A stretch of 35,645 nucleotides of DNA from contig CAMATY010000007.1 in assembly GCA_945861325.1 (NCBI GenBank), positions 1 through 35,645 on the forward strand. The letters run 5' to 3'. The translations under genes were made by a program, and so were the position numbers. Source of the stretch: Ferrithrix thermotolerans DSM 19514. Its GTDB lineage: Bacteria > Actinomycetota > Acidimicrobiia > Acidimicrobiales > Ilumatobacteraceae. Under the pieces are notes generated by a model. That model saw only the letters and a program-made list of their open reading frames with translations. It was not told the DNA's origin and ran no database searches. This document shows, in pieces, positions 1 through 9,069 of this stretch; positions within the stretch are counted from its first letter, which is position 1, and each line of letters opens with the position of its first letter.

Positions 1-410
1 GGCACCGGCCAAAACCAATTTGGCGATAAACCCAACAGGGCAACTACTGCTAGCCATTTAACTGCACCGAGCTCTTCGCTCGTCGCCTGCACATTGGTTG
101 AACTGATTTGCATCCGACGCAATAGAGATGCCAATACAAACAAAATAATCTGAGAAATAATCGCGACCATTGCACTAGTGAAAGTCACTACGAAGACGTA
201 AAAAAAAGTCGAGATGGTTGCCCCAACACAGAATCCGAGCCCAACTTTGGCCAAACTTGATATTTCATTAAATCCAGAGAACCGTCCGAGCAGCGACTCG
301 CCAAGAGCAACCTGCAAAGACACAACTAAAACTGTTAGTAACGCGGGAATTGGTGAGAATCTTGTGAGCAACAGTAAGCCCACCAACCACAGCACCAATC
401 GATGATGCAA
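1..410 (-). CDS. Membrane protein of unknown function, N-terminal part (cut by left edge)
   Basis: An open frame runs from a TTG at 410 off the left edge, giving 136 residues with no stop. It begins MHHRLVLWLVGLLLLTRF and holds about four hydrophobic stretches (roughly residues 4-18, 20-34, 52-85 and 117-130), separated by a polar segment around SSTNVQATSEELG, so it is an integral membrane protein. An AGAGG lies 7 bases before the TTG, which is why I chose this start; no ATG or GTG fits better near the N-terminus. It is divergent from the hydrolase gene at 523. I do not recognise the family. The frame is well supported by its length and uniform hydrophobicity, but the function is open. Confidence 0.6.
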   Translation of the reverse strand, partial: MHHRLVLWLVGLLLLTRFSPIPALLTVLVVSLQVALGESLLGRFSGFNEISSLAKVGLGFCVGATISTFFYVFVVTFTSAMVAIISQIILFVLASLLRRMQISSTNVQATSEELGAVKWLAVVALLGLSPNWFWPV

Positions 411-522
411 ATTAAAACCTCTAGATGAAATTCTGTGAGACGACCAGGTGGTTAACACGCAATAACCTTAGTAGCACAACGATGCAATAGATTTGACTTG
501 TGTGCGAGTGCATCAAAATTGT

Positions 523-1344
523 ATGAGTTGGCGCGACTACAGCCCTGTCGAACTCGAACGCGAATATACACCCGCTTCGCGCGTCGAAAATATACAAAAA
601 TATTTAGATCACTACGCCACCGCTGGCGTCAACTCGCGTCAAAATATCCGACACGAAAAGCTGCAGTATGGTCCGCACGCCGACGAGTGGATGTGGTTCG
701 CACCACACACTGAACCTGAAACCAAACCTACAGACACCCGTAATTTAGTCGCCTTCGTTCACGGTGGATTTTGGCGTCGCCTCAGCGCCGACGACGGGAC
801 TTTTTTGACACCTGACTGGCAACGACTTGGTTTTGACTATGCCTCGATAAATTATTCGCTATGCCCTCAAGAATCGCTCCAAACACTCGTCGACCAAACT
901 CAAAGAGCAATTCATTTTCTGCAGAAAAACTACGATGCCGCAAACATCACATTGATCGGCCACTCTGCGGGGGCGCATTTGATTGCAATGGCTTTAAGCA
1001 GCATCACTGCAAAATTTGCACGAGTGGTGCTTGTCTCAGGGATTTTTGAACTCGAACCGATCACGAGAACATCAGTCAACGAAGCAATACAACTTAATTC
1101 AGAATCTGCCAAGCGCCTCTCGCCAATAAATTTCGTTTCTCAAGCCTTAGACACACCGTTAACTATCATCTGGGGAGAAAATGAGACTGATGAGTTTAAG
1201 CGACAGTCACGTGAATTCGCATCAGCATGGGACAATGAAAAAACACACTCACCTGCGATCACTCGAGAAATACCAAAACATAATCACTTTGACATTCTCT
1301 ATGACTTGTCAACCGACGGGTTAGTGGATGTACCTGGTGCGTAA
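523..1344 (+). CDS. Alpha/beta hydrolase, arylformamidase-like
   Basis: A 273-residue serine hydrolase. The oxyanion-hole motif HGGFW is at residues 80-84, the nucleophile elbow GHSAGAH at 146-152 (Ser148), an acidic stretch GENETDEF at 218-225 and the catalytic His in HNHFD at 253-257. This motif set and the N-terminal MSWRDYSPVELEREY are typical of kynurenine-formamidase-like esterases, which hydrolyse N-formyl or ester bonds in the cytoplasm. The ATG at 523 is preferred over an in-frame TTG at 493 because family members start near this SPxELExxY motif. Its last 17 bases overlap the EamA transporter gene, implying co-transcription. The true substrate is unknown; formamidase activity is only a family-based guess. 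Confidence 0.8.
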   Translation: MSWRDYSPVELEREYTPASRVENIQKYLDHYATAGVNSRQNIRHEKLQYGPHADEWMWFAPHTEPETKPTDTRNLVAFVHGGFWRRLSADDGTFLTPDWQRLGFDYASINYSLCPQESLQTLVDQTQRAIHFLQKNYDAANITLIGHSAGAHLIAMALSSITAKFARVVLVSGIFELEPITRTSVNEAIQLNSESAKRLSPINFVSQALDTPLTIIWGENETDEFKRQSREFASAWDNEKTHSPAITREIPKHNHFDILYDLSTDGLVDVPGA

Positions 1345-2242
1345 GAATCCGAATCTGCTGGGTGTAGCGCTGATATTTGTCAGCAGTATTGGGTTTGGAC
1401 TTTCACCTACTTTCGCGAATTTCGCGTACGACAATGGTGCAAGCGTTGTCGGCACCCTGCTGGCGCGCTTTGTAGTTGCGACTGTGCTGATGCTCGCTGT
1501 CAGAAAACTGTTTTCGCGTGACGCAACCTGGCCAAAGCCAATGATCTTTACCAAACTGTTCTTGCTGGGTGCTTTTGGATATTTCATTGCCACACTCTTA
1601 TATTTCACTGCACTAAAAAATATTGATAGCGGACTGGCAATCATCATCGTCTCATGTGGACCAGTGATTGTTGTGTTGTTGTCATGGTGGCTACTCGGAA
1701 CCAAACCCAGTCGAATTATTGTTGTGTGTTTAGCGTCAACATTTATTGGCGTTGTAATTGCCGCTGGGCAAGTTGGTAGCGGTGACACATTTAGCATCGT
1801 TCTTGTTTTAATTGTCGCGGTTGAATATTCGTTTTATGTAGTTTTTAGTTCTCAGGTATTGCCGCAGGTTGATCTCCTAACTGGCGTCACGATCGTGATG
1901 TTTGGCGCAGCCAGTTCGTTTGTCATTTATTATTTCGCAGCGCCATTGTCGGTTCCGATGGACTTTCCTAAAACAATAAATGGCTGGAGTAGCGTTTTTA
2001 TGCTGGCTGCTGTCGCAACTGTTATCCCAACAGCATGTTTATATGCAGGCATGAAACTAATCGGTACCGGTAAGACAGCCGTGCTGCAAACATTTGAACC
2101 GGTGTCGTCAATCATTGCGGGCGTCGTGTTTCTCGGTGAACCCTTAACTACGCCGCGTGTCATTGGTGCCGTATTTGTAATTGGTGCCGTTGCTTTACTT
2201 GCGGCGTCAGAATCTCGCAATGGATCGTCGATAGCTCACTAG
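1328..2242 (+). CDS. EamA/DMT-family transporter
   Basis: A 304-residue, strongly hydrophobic protein with about ten predicted membrane helices arranged as two EamA repeats (about residues 8-140 and 155-295). The second repeat carries the usual FEPVSSIIAGVVFLGE signature around residues 258-273. DMT exporters of this size move amino acids, nucleosides or other small metabolites across the cytoplasmic membrane; substrate cannot be read from sequence. The ATG lies inside the end of the upstream hydrolase gene (17-base overlap), so the two are probably translated together. The PfkB kinase follows 26 bases downstream. Confidence 0.85.
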   Translation: MYLVRKNPNLLGVALIFVSSIGFGLSPTFANFAYDNGASVVGTLLARFVVATVLMLAVRKLFSRDATWPKPMIFTKLFLLGAFGYFIATLLYFTALKNIDSGLAIIIVSCGPVIVVLLSWWLLGTKPSRIIVVCLASTFIGVVIAAGQVGSGDTFSIVLVLIVAVEYSFYVVFSSQVLPQVDLLTGVTIVMFGAASSFVIYYFAAPLSVPMDFPKTINGWSSVFMLAAVATVIPTACLYAGMKLIGTGKTAVLQTFEPVSSIIAGVVFLGEPLTTPRVIGAVFVIGAVALLAASESRNGSSIAH

Positions 2243-2268
2243 AAGCAAGTGGCGATACCGTTAAAGCG

Positions 2269-3201
2269 ATGCCAAATTCTCTTTGCGTGATTGGCGACTT
2301 CGCCTGGGATGTTCTGATCCGCACGAACAACAATCTGCTTAAGGGTGGCGACTCATTTGGCGAAGTGATGCTAACCCCAGGCGGCAGTGCTGCGAACTTG
2401 GCGGTGTGGGCTCAGCGATGCGGTCTTGAGACCCATTTCATTGGCAAGATCGGCAGAGACCGCTTTGGCCAACTTGCTCGCGAAGATCTTGAAAGCGAAT
2501 CAGTCGTCCACCATCTTGTTGAGACCGAAGCACACAAGACGGGAAGCGTTGCTGTTTTCGTAGACCAAAGCGGAGAGCGAAGCATGGTTTCTGGGCATGG
2601 TGCAGACTTTTATTTGATTCCTTCTGAGTTGCCAAAGCAAGTTATCTTGTCTGCAAATCATTTGCATCTAACGGCGTGGAGTTTTTTCACTGATCCTCCG
2701 AGATCAGCATCACGCACAGCAGCGCAAATTGCAAAGCAACAAGGGTTAACGATTTCGTTTGATCCGGCATCGTTTCAGATGATTCAAGAAATGGGCATTG
2801 ATCAGTTTTTGTCTTGGACAAAAGATCTTGATATAAGTATTCTCTTTCCAAATTATGAAGAAGGTCGAGTTCTTACCGGCTGTAATGAGCCGGACGATAT
2901 TGTCAGATCGCTCGCGAAAATTTATAGCGAGGCATTAATTATTCTTAAACTTGACGCCGACGGCGCACTTGTTTTTGATGGTCAGGCTTCAACGCAGATC
3001 CCTCCAGCAACAAACAATCTTGTCGATGCGACAGGTGCTGGTGACTCGTTCGCTGGCGCATTTCTCGCGCACTATCTGAACTCAAACTCTGCGGTTGATG
3101 CCGCGATCTTTGCTACCAAAGTTGCAGCCTGGGTAATTGAGCATCTCGGCGCTCGCCCAACTCCTGATAACCGTTTGAAACAAATTATCAAAAACCGCTA
3201 A
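2269..3201 (+). CDS. PfkB-family carbohydrate kinase
   Basis: A 310-residue ribokinase-fold kinase. The first signature GGSAAN is at residues 38-43 and the second, DATGAGDSFAG, at 253-263, with Asp259 as the expected catalytic base and the GAGD anion hole. Family members phosphorylate sugars, nucleosides or related compounds with ATP. Substrate is not determinable; ribokinase- or adenosine-kinase-like roles are both possible. It is third in the plus-strand group with the hydrolase and EamA transporter, and converges with a BMP (nucleoside-type) binding lipoprotein 23 bases downstream. A nucleoside substrate would fit that neighbour but is speculative. Confidence 0.85.
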   Translation: MPNSLCVIGDFAWDVLIRTNNNLLKGGDSFGEVMLTPGGSAANLAVWAQRCGLETHFIGKIGRDRFGQLAREDLESESVVHHLVETEAHKTGSVAVFVDQSGERSMVSGHGADFYLIPSELPKQVILSANHLHLTAWSFFTDPPRSASRTAAQIAKQQGLTISFDPASFQMIQEMGIDQFLSWTKDLDISILFPNYEEGRVLTGCNEPDDIVRSLAKIYSEALIILKLDADGALVFDGQASTQIPPATNNLVDATGAGDSFAGAFLAHYLNSNSAVDAAIFATKVAAWVIEHLGARPTPDNRLKQIIKNR

Positions 3202-3224
3202 TCGCTACCGACCATGGATTCGCT

Positions 3225-4247
3225 CTAACCACGAGCACGGACAGTGGCGGCAGGTTGCTGATCGTTAATCACTACTTGAAATGCTCCACTTTGAATCGCT
3301 GCCAGTCGATCTGAAACCCTTAAAGCAAGATCATTAGAAACAAGCCTTGGGTTCAGAGTTGCCAGCGATGAAAAACTTCTCGCACTTGATAAACGATAAT
3401 CAATATCGGTAACTTTAAATGCTCTATTTGCGACCTGATCTATTAGATGATTAATAGTTGGCTGAATATCCCAGATTAAAGAAGTCAGGACGGAATTCGG
3501 AGCCTTTTCGGTTTGAATAGATACATTTTCGATCACCGAGACTTGAGTATTTTTGACAGCTTCGATTACTCCCGAACAGAGTGCATAAATAACATCCACA
3601 CCTGACGCAATTTGTTCTGCCGTGGATTCTTGCGCAAGCGACGAGTCGAAAAAACTATCATTAAACGAAGTCTTCACTGTGATGTCTGGATTACTGAAAA
3701 TTGCTCCAGCGATAAATGCGTTTGCAAGACGATTGGCCTGCGCAAGAGGTCTGGCACCAACGACACCAATTACGTTGGACTTTGTTGATCCACCAGCAAC
3801 AATCCCAACCAAGTATGCAGTTTCATGAGCCGTATTTTCGAAGACTGCAAGATTTGGATCGATTGACTCTCCGTCTTGGGCAAAAATAAAAATCTTCTTT
3901 AGACAATTTGCGGCAACTTTACGAACAGATTCCTCATTGCCAAACCCGTCACCAATAATGATTGCAGAGTCTTCTTTCAGGCAGATTTCTGACAGGACCC
4001 GTTCCATGTCTCCGTCGTATCCAATTCTGTCGATAAATGAATACTTAATTTTTCCATTATCTGCCGCAGATCTGAGCGCAGCATCAATTACTGCAGCGAA
4101 TTGCTCTTCTTTCGGACTTGCGTAAACTCCAAATACTTTAACTTTGCCATTGTCATCACTATTTTGCGAACGAGAGCACCCGTTCAACAACAGACCTCCA
4201 ACGATAATTAAGAAGAGAAATCTGATTTGCTTTTTGTAATTATGCAA
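3225..4247 (-). CDS. BMP-family substrate-binding lipoprotein
   Basis: A 340-residue exported lipoprotein. The N-terminus has a short basic segment, a hydrophobic core (about 8-21) and a lipobox LLNGC with the lipidated Cys at residue 24. The mature part matches the basic membrane protein (Med/PnrA) family: KVKVFGVYASPKEEQ near the start, a hinge region AHETAYLVGIVAGG, and VDVIYALCSGV in the C-terminal lobe. Such proteins bind purine nucleosides or related ligands for an ABC importer. No permease or ATPase gene lies next to it in this window. The start appears to be TTG at 4247, because no ATG precedes the signal peptide. It is last in the long minus-strand operon, 2 bases after the BHMT-like gene. 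Confidence 0.8.
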   Translation of the reverse strand: MHNYKKQIRFLFLIIVGGLLLNGCSRSQNSDDNGKVKVFGVYASPKEEQFAAVIDAALRSAADNGKIKYSFIDRIGYDGDMERVLSEICLKEDSAIIIGDGFGNEESVRKVAANCLKKIFIFAQDGESIDPNLAVFENTAHETAYLVGIVAGGSTKSNVIGVVGARPLAQANRLANAFIAGAIFSNPDITVKTSFNDSFFDSSLAQESTAEQIASGVDVIYALCSGVIEAVKNTQVSVIENVSIQTEKAPNSVLTSLIWDIQPTINHLIDQVANRAFKVTDIDYRLSSARSFSSLATLNPRLVSNDLALRVSDRLAAIQSGAFQVVINDQQPAATVRARG

Positions 4248-4249
4248 AA

Positions 4250-5257
4250 CTATCTACTGCGGCGGGATTTGCGGTGATTTGGATCGTTGTCGGTAGGTGG
4301 CTTATTTGTGAGTGGACCGATTTCTTGAATGATTGATTCAATAGTTGGCATTGGTCCAGCCGTATGACTGTCGATCGCAAGTCGCATTGCTGCAAGATGT
4401 TCTGGCGAGGTTCCGCAACAACCGCCGACAATCCGCACGCCTGCATCAATCGCCATATCTGAATATCGTGCCATAAGTTCTGGCGTGCCTGAATATTTAA
4501 TTTCGATTCCCTCAAATCGGGGAATACCACAATTACCTTTGGCAACAATCGGCACACCAACAGTTGCAGCAGACGCTGCCATCTCGATTGCTGTAACTAA
4601 AATATCTGAAGCACCGACGCCGCAATTCGCTCCCATCGCAACTGGCTGAACTGAGAGACCAGCAAAAACTGCGGCCAAGCCATCGGGTTTCAATCCCATC
4701 ATCGTGCGCCCAGCAGTATCAAAACTGCAAGTCGAAACATATGGCATACCAACATTAATTGCCGCCTGCGCCGCGGCCTGAACTTCTTCAATTGCCGACA
4801 TGGTTTCTATCCACGCAACATCGGCGCCTCCGTCTTTAAGTCCACGAATTTGCTCTTCAAATGTGTCAATCGCTTCTGCGGGGGTCAGAGCACCAAGCGG
4901 ATCAAAAAGTTCGCCCGTCGGACCAACCGAACCTGCAACGACTACCGGTCGCGAACAAGCATCGGCAACTTGGCGTGCGAGTTCGGCGGCTCGTTTTGCT
5001 AGTTCATATGTTCGAGCCTGAGCGTTGTGCAATTTCAAACGATGTCGGTTCGCACCGAATGTATTAGTCAAAATGACGTCAGCACCAGCATCAACGAATT
5101 GTTGATGCAAACCCGTCACTCGTTCGGGATGCGAATCCAACCAAAACTCTGGTGGCTCACCTGAAGTTAAACCGAGTGCAAAATAGTTTGTCCCCGTCGC
5201 ACCATCGGCAAGAATTATCTTTCCTGTTGCAAGAAGATCACTAAGAGATGTACGCAT
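4250..5257 (-). CDS. Homocysteine S-methyltransferase family protein, betaine-homocysteine methyltransferase-like
   Basis: A 335-residue (beta-alpha)8 methyltransferase. ILADGATGTNYFALGL opens the barrel (about 15-30), SVGPTG is at 110-115, and the three zinc-ligand cysteines are in ANCGVG (Cys212) and GGCCGT (Cys280, Cys281). Family members transfer a methyl group to homocysteine to give methionine; the donor may be glycine betaine, S-methylmethionine or another methylated compound. The setting, beside sarcosine-oxidase-like, MttB-like and MetF genes, favours betaine or a related amine. I use the ATG at 5257; a TTG at 5281 would add eight residues. The C-terminus ends in a basic HRKSRRSR tail. 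Donor identity is inferred. Confidence 0.8.
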   Translation of the reverse strand: MRTSLSDLLATGKIILADGATGTNYFALGLTSGEPPEFWLDSHPERVTGLHQQFVDAGADVILTNTFGANRHRLKLHNAQARTYELAKRAAELARQVADACSRPVVVAGSVGPTGELFDPLGALTPAEAIDTFEEQIRGLKDGGADVAWIETMSAIEEVQAAAQAAINVGMPYVSTCSFDTAGRTMMGLKPDGLAAVFAGLSVQPVAMGANCGVGASDILVTAIEMAASAATVGVPIVAKGNCGIPRFEGIEIKYSGTPELMARYSDMAIDAGVRIVGGCCGTSPEHLAAMRLAIDSHTAGPMPTIESIIQEIGPLTNKPPTDNDPNHRKSRRSR

Positions 5258-5292
5258 ATTCAAGTATCGCAGGTTCTTCAAAACCGAAGCAG

Positions 5293-6588
5293 TTATCCCA
5301 TTACGGTTCCAGATGTATTTTGTACTTCACGTAAACGAGAGAACGCACCGATATTGATCGCACGCCCAGAACGTGGACCGATATAAGAGATTGGGTCAAT
5401 ATCGTGATTTCGACCAGCCTCTGCGGCTTCGATCAATAAGCGAATAAATATAGCCGCCAGTGGCGCATTCTTGAATTGATTGCCGCTTGTACCGCATGCC
5501 ATGAAGAACCCATCAATACTTGAGCGATCGTAAATCGGCACCCAGTCGTCAGTTGCATCATAGAGCGCGCCAATCCCTGACGGCGAAACTGGTACACCGA
5601 ATTCAGGCATCCGTCGCGCAAGTCGCAACATCATCGTCTCCCAAATCTCAACGGTTGTCTCTTGGCGCCAGTCATCGGCGTCATCTATCCAATGCAACTC
5701 ATCACACGCTGGCTCAGTGCCACCAAGATTTATTGTGCCACCGAGATGCGGTCGAAAATAAATACCAGTATCTAGATCTGCGACAACCGGGACATTGTCT
5801 TCAAGTTTGAAACCATTTGGCGCTGGTGCGACATAAACCTCTTGTCGTAGTGGTCGATGACGAATATTCATTTCGTCGAGAACACCAGCGATTTTATTTA
5901 TTTTGCTGGCGTGTGGACCAGCAGCGTTAACGACAATTGATGCATCAATATGCTCACCAGATGCGAGAGTCACGCCAGTTATACGAGTTCCGTCATTGTT
6001 AATTGACACCACTTCTTCTTTGAACCGAGTCTGCGCACCGAGAACTTTTGCGGCGTTAATTAAATTATGCGCAGCCAACATCGGGTCATCCATAAACCCA
6101 CTAAGCGGATCGTAAAGACCAGAGAGTTCTCCAACGGCATCATCACCAAAGGCCGGGTCATCAATTCGTTTTGGTGGCCAGTAACTGTTGGCATCAAGCG
6201 CAGGAAACTTTTTGCGAAGTTGATCAGCACTAAGAATTTCATATGGAATGCCGATGTCTTCCCAAATTTTTCGAACCGACTCGCCGTCGTAACCTGCGGT
6301 TCGATAAACCAAATAGCCAGTTCGAATGAATTTTGCCATTCCATCAGGATCGATAGCGCCAAGATATTCAGCCCAGTTTTCCCAGATTGATGCCGACTCC
6401 CAGGCCATCAACACTGCATCATGAGTTGAATAACTAAAACGAATGATCGCCGACGAAGCCGATGTTGAACCAGCGCCAGCAGCCGAACCTTTATCAACAA
6501 TTACAACCGATCGGCCAGCCTTGGCGAGTTCTAAAGCAACTGCACCGCCAATAACACCAGCACCAATTACGACGACATCAGCTTTCAT
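5293..6588 (-). CDS. FAD-dependent DAO-family oxidoreductase, sarcosine oxidase beta/SoxB-like
   Basis: A 431-residue glycine/D-amino-acid oxidase-type flavoprotein. The Rossmann motif GAGVIGG is at residues 9-15 and the FAD ribose acid follows in VIVDK (29-33); the C-terminal FAD segment reads FMACGTSGNQFKNAP. Family members oxidise N-methyl or secondary amines such as sarcosine, giving formaldehyde or methylene-THF and reduced flavin. No GcvT folate domain is attached, unlike the DMGDH at 30740. Its ATG shares one base with the MetF stop (TAATG), so translation is coupled to MetF. Sarcosine, dimethylglycine or another methylated amine are all plausible substrates. Confidence 0.82.
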   Translation of the reverse strand: MKADVVVIGAGVIGGAVALELAKAGRSVVIVDKGSAAGAGSTSASSAIIRFSYSTHDAVLMAWESASIWENWAEYLGAIDPDGMAKFIRTGYLVYRTAGYDGESVRKIWEDIGIPYEILSADQLRKKFPALDANSYWPPKRIDDPAFGDDAVGELSGLYDPLSGFMDDPMLAAHNLINAAKVLGAQTRFKEEVVSINNDGTRITGVTLASGEHIDASIVVNAAGPHASKINKIAGVLDEMNIRHRPLRQEVYVAPAPNGFKLEDNVPVVADLDTGIYFRPHLGGTINLGGTEPACDELHWIDDADDWRQETTVEIWETMMLRLARRMPEFGVPVSPSGIGALYDATDDWVPIYDRSSIDGFFMACGTSGNQFKNAPLAAIFIRLLIEAAEAGRNHDIDPISYIGPRSGRAINIGAFSRLREVQNTSGTVMG

Positions 6589-7460
6589 TAATTTGCGAGC
6601 ACTTCTTGCTGCCAGGCTGCAGTATCGGCAACGCTATTAAACGTAAATGAATGCAGACCAACGATATTTAGAGACTGAGCATCTTTTGCTAAACCTGCAA
6701 CTAGTTCTGTTGGGTCGTAGCCACCTGGCGAAAGCATCTTCATTATTGAGGCTTTGTTTTTGCTGAGGTAACGCATTGACGCTCCCACACCGACGCGCAC
6801 ACCAAGGCTCATCAAGCGGGCACGATCAACAACTCCCGGCACACCGAGTTGCACCGGAACTGTAAACCCGTTATCGCGTTCGGCTTTTAGCCACTGACGA
6901 ATTTGCGCTACATCAAAACACATCTGCGTTGATGCAAGACCTTGAACACCAGCTTCTTGTAAAAGTTTTTGCTTGTCATATAGCGCAGTGCTCAATGCTT
7001 CACGACTAATGAACGCATGGCCGTCCGGGTAACTTCCGAAACCAACTCGAGAAACACCGCTATTGCTATCTAAAAAGTCACGCAATAGTTCAATGCCATC
7101 TGAATACGGTCCAGCAGGCTTTTCTGCGTCACCAGCAATTAAAAAAACTTCTTTGATACCTTGCTCGCGAACCCAAGTCGCGAGTTTTTGAACATGCTCA
7201 CGAGACTCAACAAGTCGCGCCGCAAAATGTGGCACGACTTCATGTCCAGAAGCAATTAGTCGCGCCGAAATCTCTTGTGTCGCCGAGATGCCTTTTACTG
7301 GCGAGCAAGTAACAGAAACTGGCGCACCAGTTGGTAAATCTAAAATTGCTTGCTCAATACTCTTCATTGGGATGAGCTCGTAGCGCATACTACTTACCAG
7401 ATTTTTTACTGCTGGGCTTACTTCAATGGATGATTTTTTTAGGCGAGAAAAGATTGACAT
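6588..7460 (-). CDS. metF: Methylenetetrahydrofolate reductase (MetF family)
   Basis: A 290-residue MTHFR TIM barrel. Motifs follow MetF order: YELIP at 27-31 with the catalytic Glu28, LIAGDA at 107-112, GSYPDGH at 142-148, TQMCFD at 178-183, GVPGV at 206-210 and LHSFTFN at 269-275. The enzyme interconverts methyl-THF and methylene-THF with FAD. Placed between the MtgB-type methyltransferase and a sarcosine-oxidase-like gene, it is likely to run in the oxidative direction, feeding corrinoid-derived methyl groups to FolD; this resembles the MetF-type step in chloromethane-utilising methylotrophs. I take the ATG at 7460 as start; a TTG two codons upstream (7466) is possible. No strong Shine-Dalgarno is visible. 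Confidence 0.85.
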   Translation of the reverse strand: MSIFSRLKKSSIEVSPAVKNLVSSMRYELIPMKSIEQAILDLPTGAPVSVTCSPVKGISATQEISARLIASGHEVVPHFAARLVESREHVQKLATWVREQGIKEVFLIAGDAEKPAGPYSDGIELLRDFLDSNSGVSRVGFGSYPDGHAFISREALSTALYDKQKLLQEAGVQGLASTQMCFDVAQIRQWLKAERDNGFTVPVQLGVPGVVDRARLMSLGVRVGVGASMRYLSKNKASIMKMLSPGGYDPTELVAGLAKDAQSLNIVGLHSFTFNSVADTAAWQQEVLAN

Positions 7461-7516
7461 TGTCAAAATACTAGAGGCAAGTTGCCAACAAACACAGCGT
7501 CAAGCCAATATTGGCT
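7454..7516. promoter_or_regulatory. Cluster of palindromes between the mtgB and metF genes
   Basis: Three dyads lie in or at the edge of the 65-base mtgB-metF gap. AGCCAATATTGGCT at 7503-7516 is a perfect 14-base palindrome, GGCAAGTTGCC at 7476-7486 has 5-base arms around one base, and TTGACATTGTCAA at 7454-7466 has 6-base arms around one base and overlaps the metF start. No T-tract follows on the minus strand, so a simple terminator is unlikely. It could be an operator, an RNA-processing site or a modulator of metF expression. What is seen is only the symmetry; the role is a guess. Confidence 0.35.
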
Positions 7517-7525
7517 CTAAACGAC

Positions 7526-9064
7526 TTAAGCAAACGTGTCGGGCAACACACTCTTGCGTTTAGCAATATATTCTTTAAGTTCTTCATCAATCGCATCGTC
7601 AAGTGGCGGAGCAACATAACTTGCGAGTCGCTCCTTCCAAATCTTGTTTGCACGCTTAGCCGAATCGTCTCCACCGTCTTCAAGCCATTGTTCATAACTT
7701 GAATTATCTGAGGTAGTTGAGCGATAGAAGGCCGACTCAAAGTTCGCAAGAGTGTGCGCTGTACCGAGAAAGTGATTACCAGGTGGATTTTCGCGAATTG
7801 CATCGAGGGCCTGCCCATTAGGCGAAATATCTAAGCCTTTGGCGAAGGTCGCCATCATTCCGAGTTGATCGTCGTCCAAAATAAATTTTTCGTAACCAAT
7901 TGCGAGACCACCTTCAAGCCAACCTGCCGCGTGTAAAACAAAATTTGTGCCAGCCATTAATGTCGGAATCAAAGTCGCTGCGCTTTCATAAGCAGCCTGT
8001 GCATCTGGAAGTTTTGAGGCGGTCAACGAACCACCAGAACGAAACGGAACACCGAGTCGGCGTGCAAGCGCGGCCATTGTGTACAAAACAATTGCTGGTT
8101 CAGGCGTACCGAATGTTGGTGCACCAGTTTGCATTGACATCGAAGAAGCAAAAGAGCCCATGATCACTGGGGCACCTGGACGTACGAGCTGCGTGAATGT
8201 CATGCCAGCGAGTGACTCAGCAAGAGTTTGAGTCGCGACACCAGCAGATGTTGACGGAGCCATTGCACCAGCCAAAATGAACGGAGTAATAATTGTCGCC
8301 TGATTGTTTAATGCATAAACCTCTGCCGACGCGAGCATTGATGCATCCCAAACCAACGGCGAAGATGCATTAATTAAACTTGTCATCACTGTTCGATCTT
8401 GCAAGTCACCACCAAAACCAATGCGTGCTAATTCGACACTGTCTTGTGCGCGTTCTCCAGCAGTAACCGAACCCATGAAACCTTTGTCGCTGTATTTGAT
8501 GTGCGCGTAAACCATGTCAAGGTGACGCTTGCTAACCGGAATATCAACTGGCTCGCAAACTGTTCCGCCTGAGTGATGGATGCGCGGCGACATGTACGCA
8601 AGTTTTACAAAATTTTGAAAGTCGGTGATTGTCGCATAGCGGCGACCGTTGTCAATGTCGTAAGCAAAGGGCGATCCGTAGTTCGGTGCGAACACAGTCG
8701 CATCTCCACCAATTTGCACATTGTTAAGCGGGTTGCGGGCGTGTTGAGTGTAAATACTCGGCGCAGTTGCTGAAATTATTTTGCGACACATCCCACGTGG
8801 AAACCTGACCCGAGTGCCAGTGACATCAGCACCAGCTTCTTTGAATCGCGCAATCGCCGATGGATAATCGCGAACTTCGATGCCTACTTCTTCAAGAATT
8901 GTGTCTGCATTGTGTTCAATGATTTCAAGACCTTCATCAGAAACAAGTTCATACGGCTTGATAAGCCGAGTGATGAACGCATCACGTTCTGGCTCGTGTG
9001 ATGATCGCAAAGTTTGTCGACCAGCACGCCCGCCTGAGCGTTTAGTTCGCGCTACATCAGTCAT
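7526..9064 (-). CDS. MttB/MtgB-family methylamine:corrinoid methyltransferase (non-pyrrolysine)
   Basis: A full-length 512-residue member of the trimethylamine methyltransferase family. The frame has no internal TAG and ends with TAA at normal family length, so it is the pyrrolysine-free type exemplified by the glycine betaine methyltransferase MtgB. Recognisable blocks are ILEEVGIEVRDYPSAIARF (52-70), GGDATVFAPNYGSPFAYD, and the GGSLTASKLPDAQAAYES region in the C-terminal half. It would move a methyl group from a quaternary amine (betaine or an analogue) to the Co(I) corrinoid protein encoded at 13040-13765. The N-terminus is basic (RTKRSGGRAGRQ). It starts 5 bases after the RamA gene. Substrate could also be carnitine, proline betaine or similar. 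Confidence 0.85.
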   Translation of the reverse strand: MTDVARTKRSGGRAGRQTLRSSHEPERDAFITRLIKPYELVSDEGLEIIEHNADTILEEVGIEVRDYPSAIARFKEAGADVTGTRVRFPRGMCRKIISATAPSIYTQHARNPLNNVQIGGDATVFAPNYGSPFAYDIDNGRRYATITDFQNFVKLAYMSPRIHHSGGTVCEPVDIPVSKRHLDMVYAHIKYSDKGFMGSVTAGERAQDSVELARIGFGGDLQDRTVMTSLINASSPLVWDASMLASAEVYALNNQATIITPFILAGAMAPSTSAGVATQTLAESLAGMTFTQLVRPGAPVIMGSFASSMSMQTGAPTFGTPEPAIVLYTMAALARRLGVPFRSGGSLTASKLPDAQAAYESAATLIPTLMAGTNFVLHAAGWLEGGLAIGYEKFILDDDQLGMMATFAKGLDISPNGQALDAIRENPPGNHFLGTAHTLANFESAFYRSTTSDNSSYEQWLEDGGDDSAKRANKIWKERLASYVAPPLDDAIDEELKEYIAKRKSVLPDTFA

Positions 9065-9069
9065 TGGCT

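Noticed and set aside
1321-1797. Minus-strand ORF opposite the EamA transporter
   Set aside because: Shadow of a strongly supported membrane-protein gene, without recognisable motifs or ribosome site.
7526-9064. Pyrrolysine (TAG) read-through in the MttB-family gene
   Set aside because: There is no in-frame TAG; the gene is full length and ends in TAA, so it belongs to the non-pyrrolysine type.
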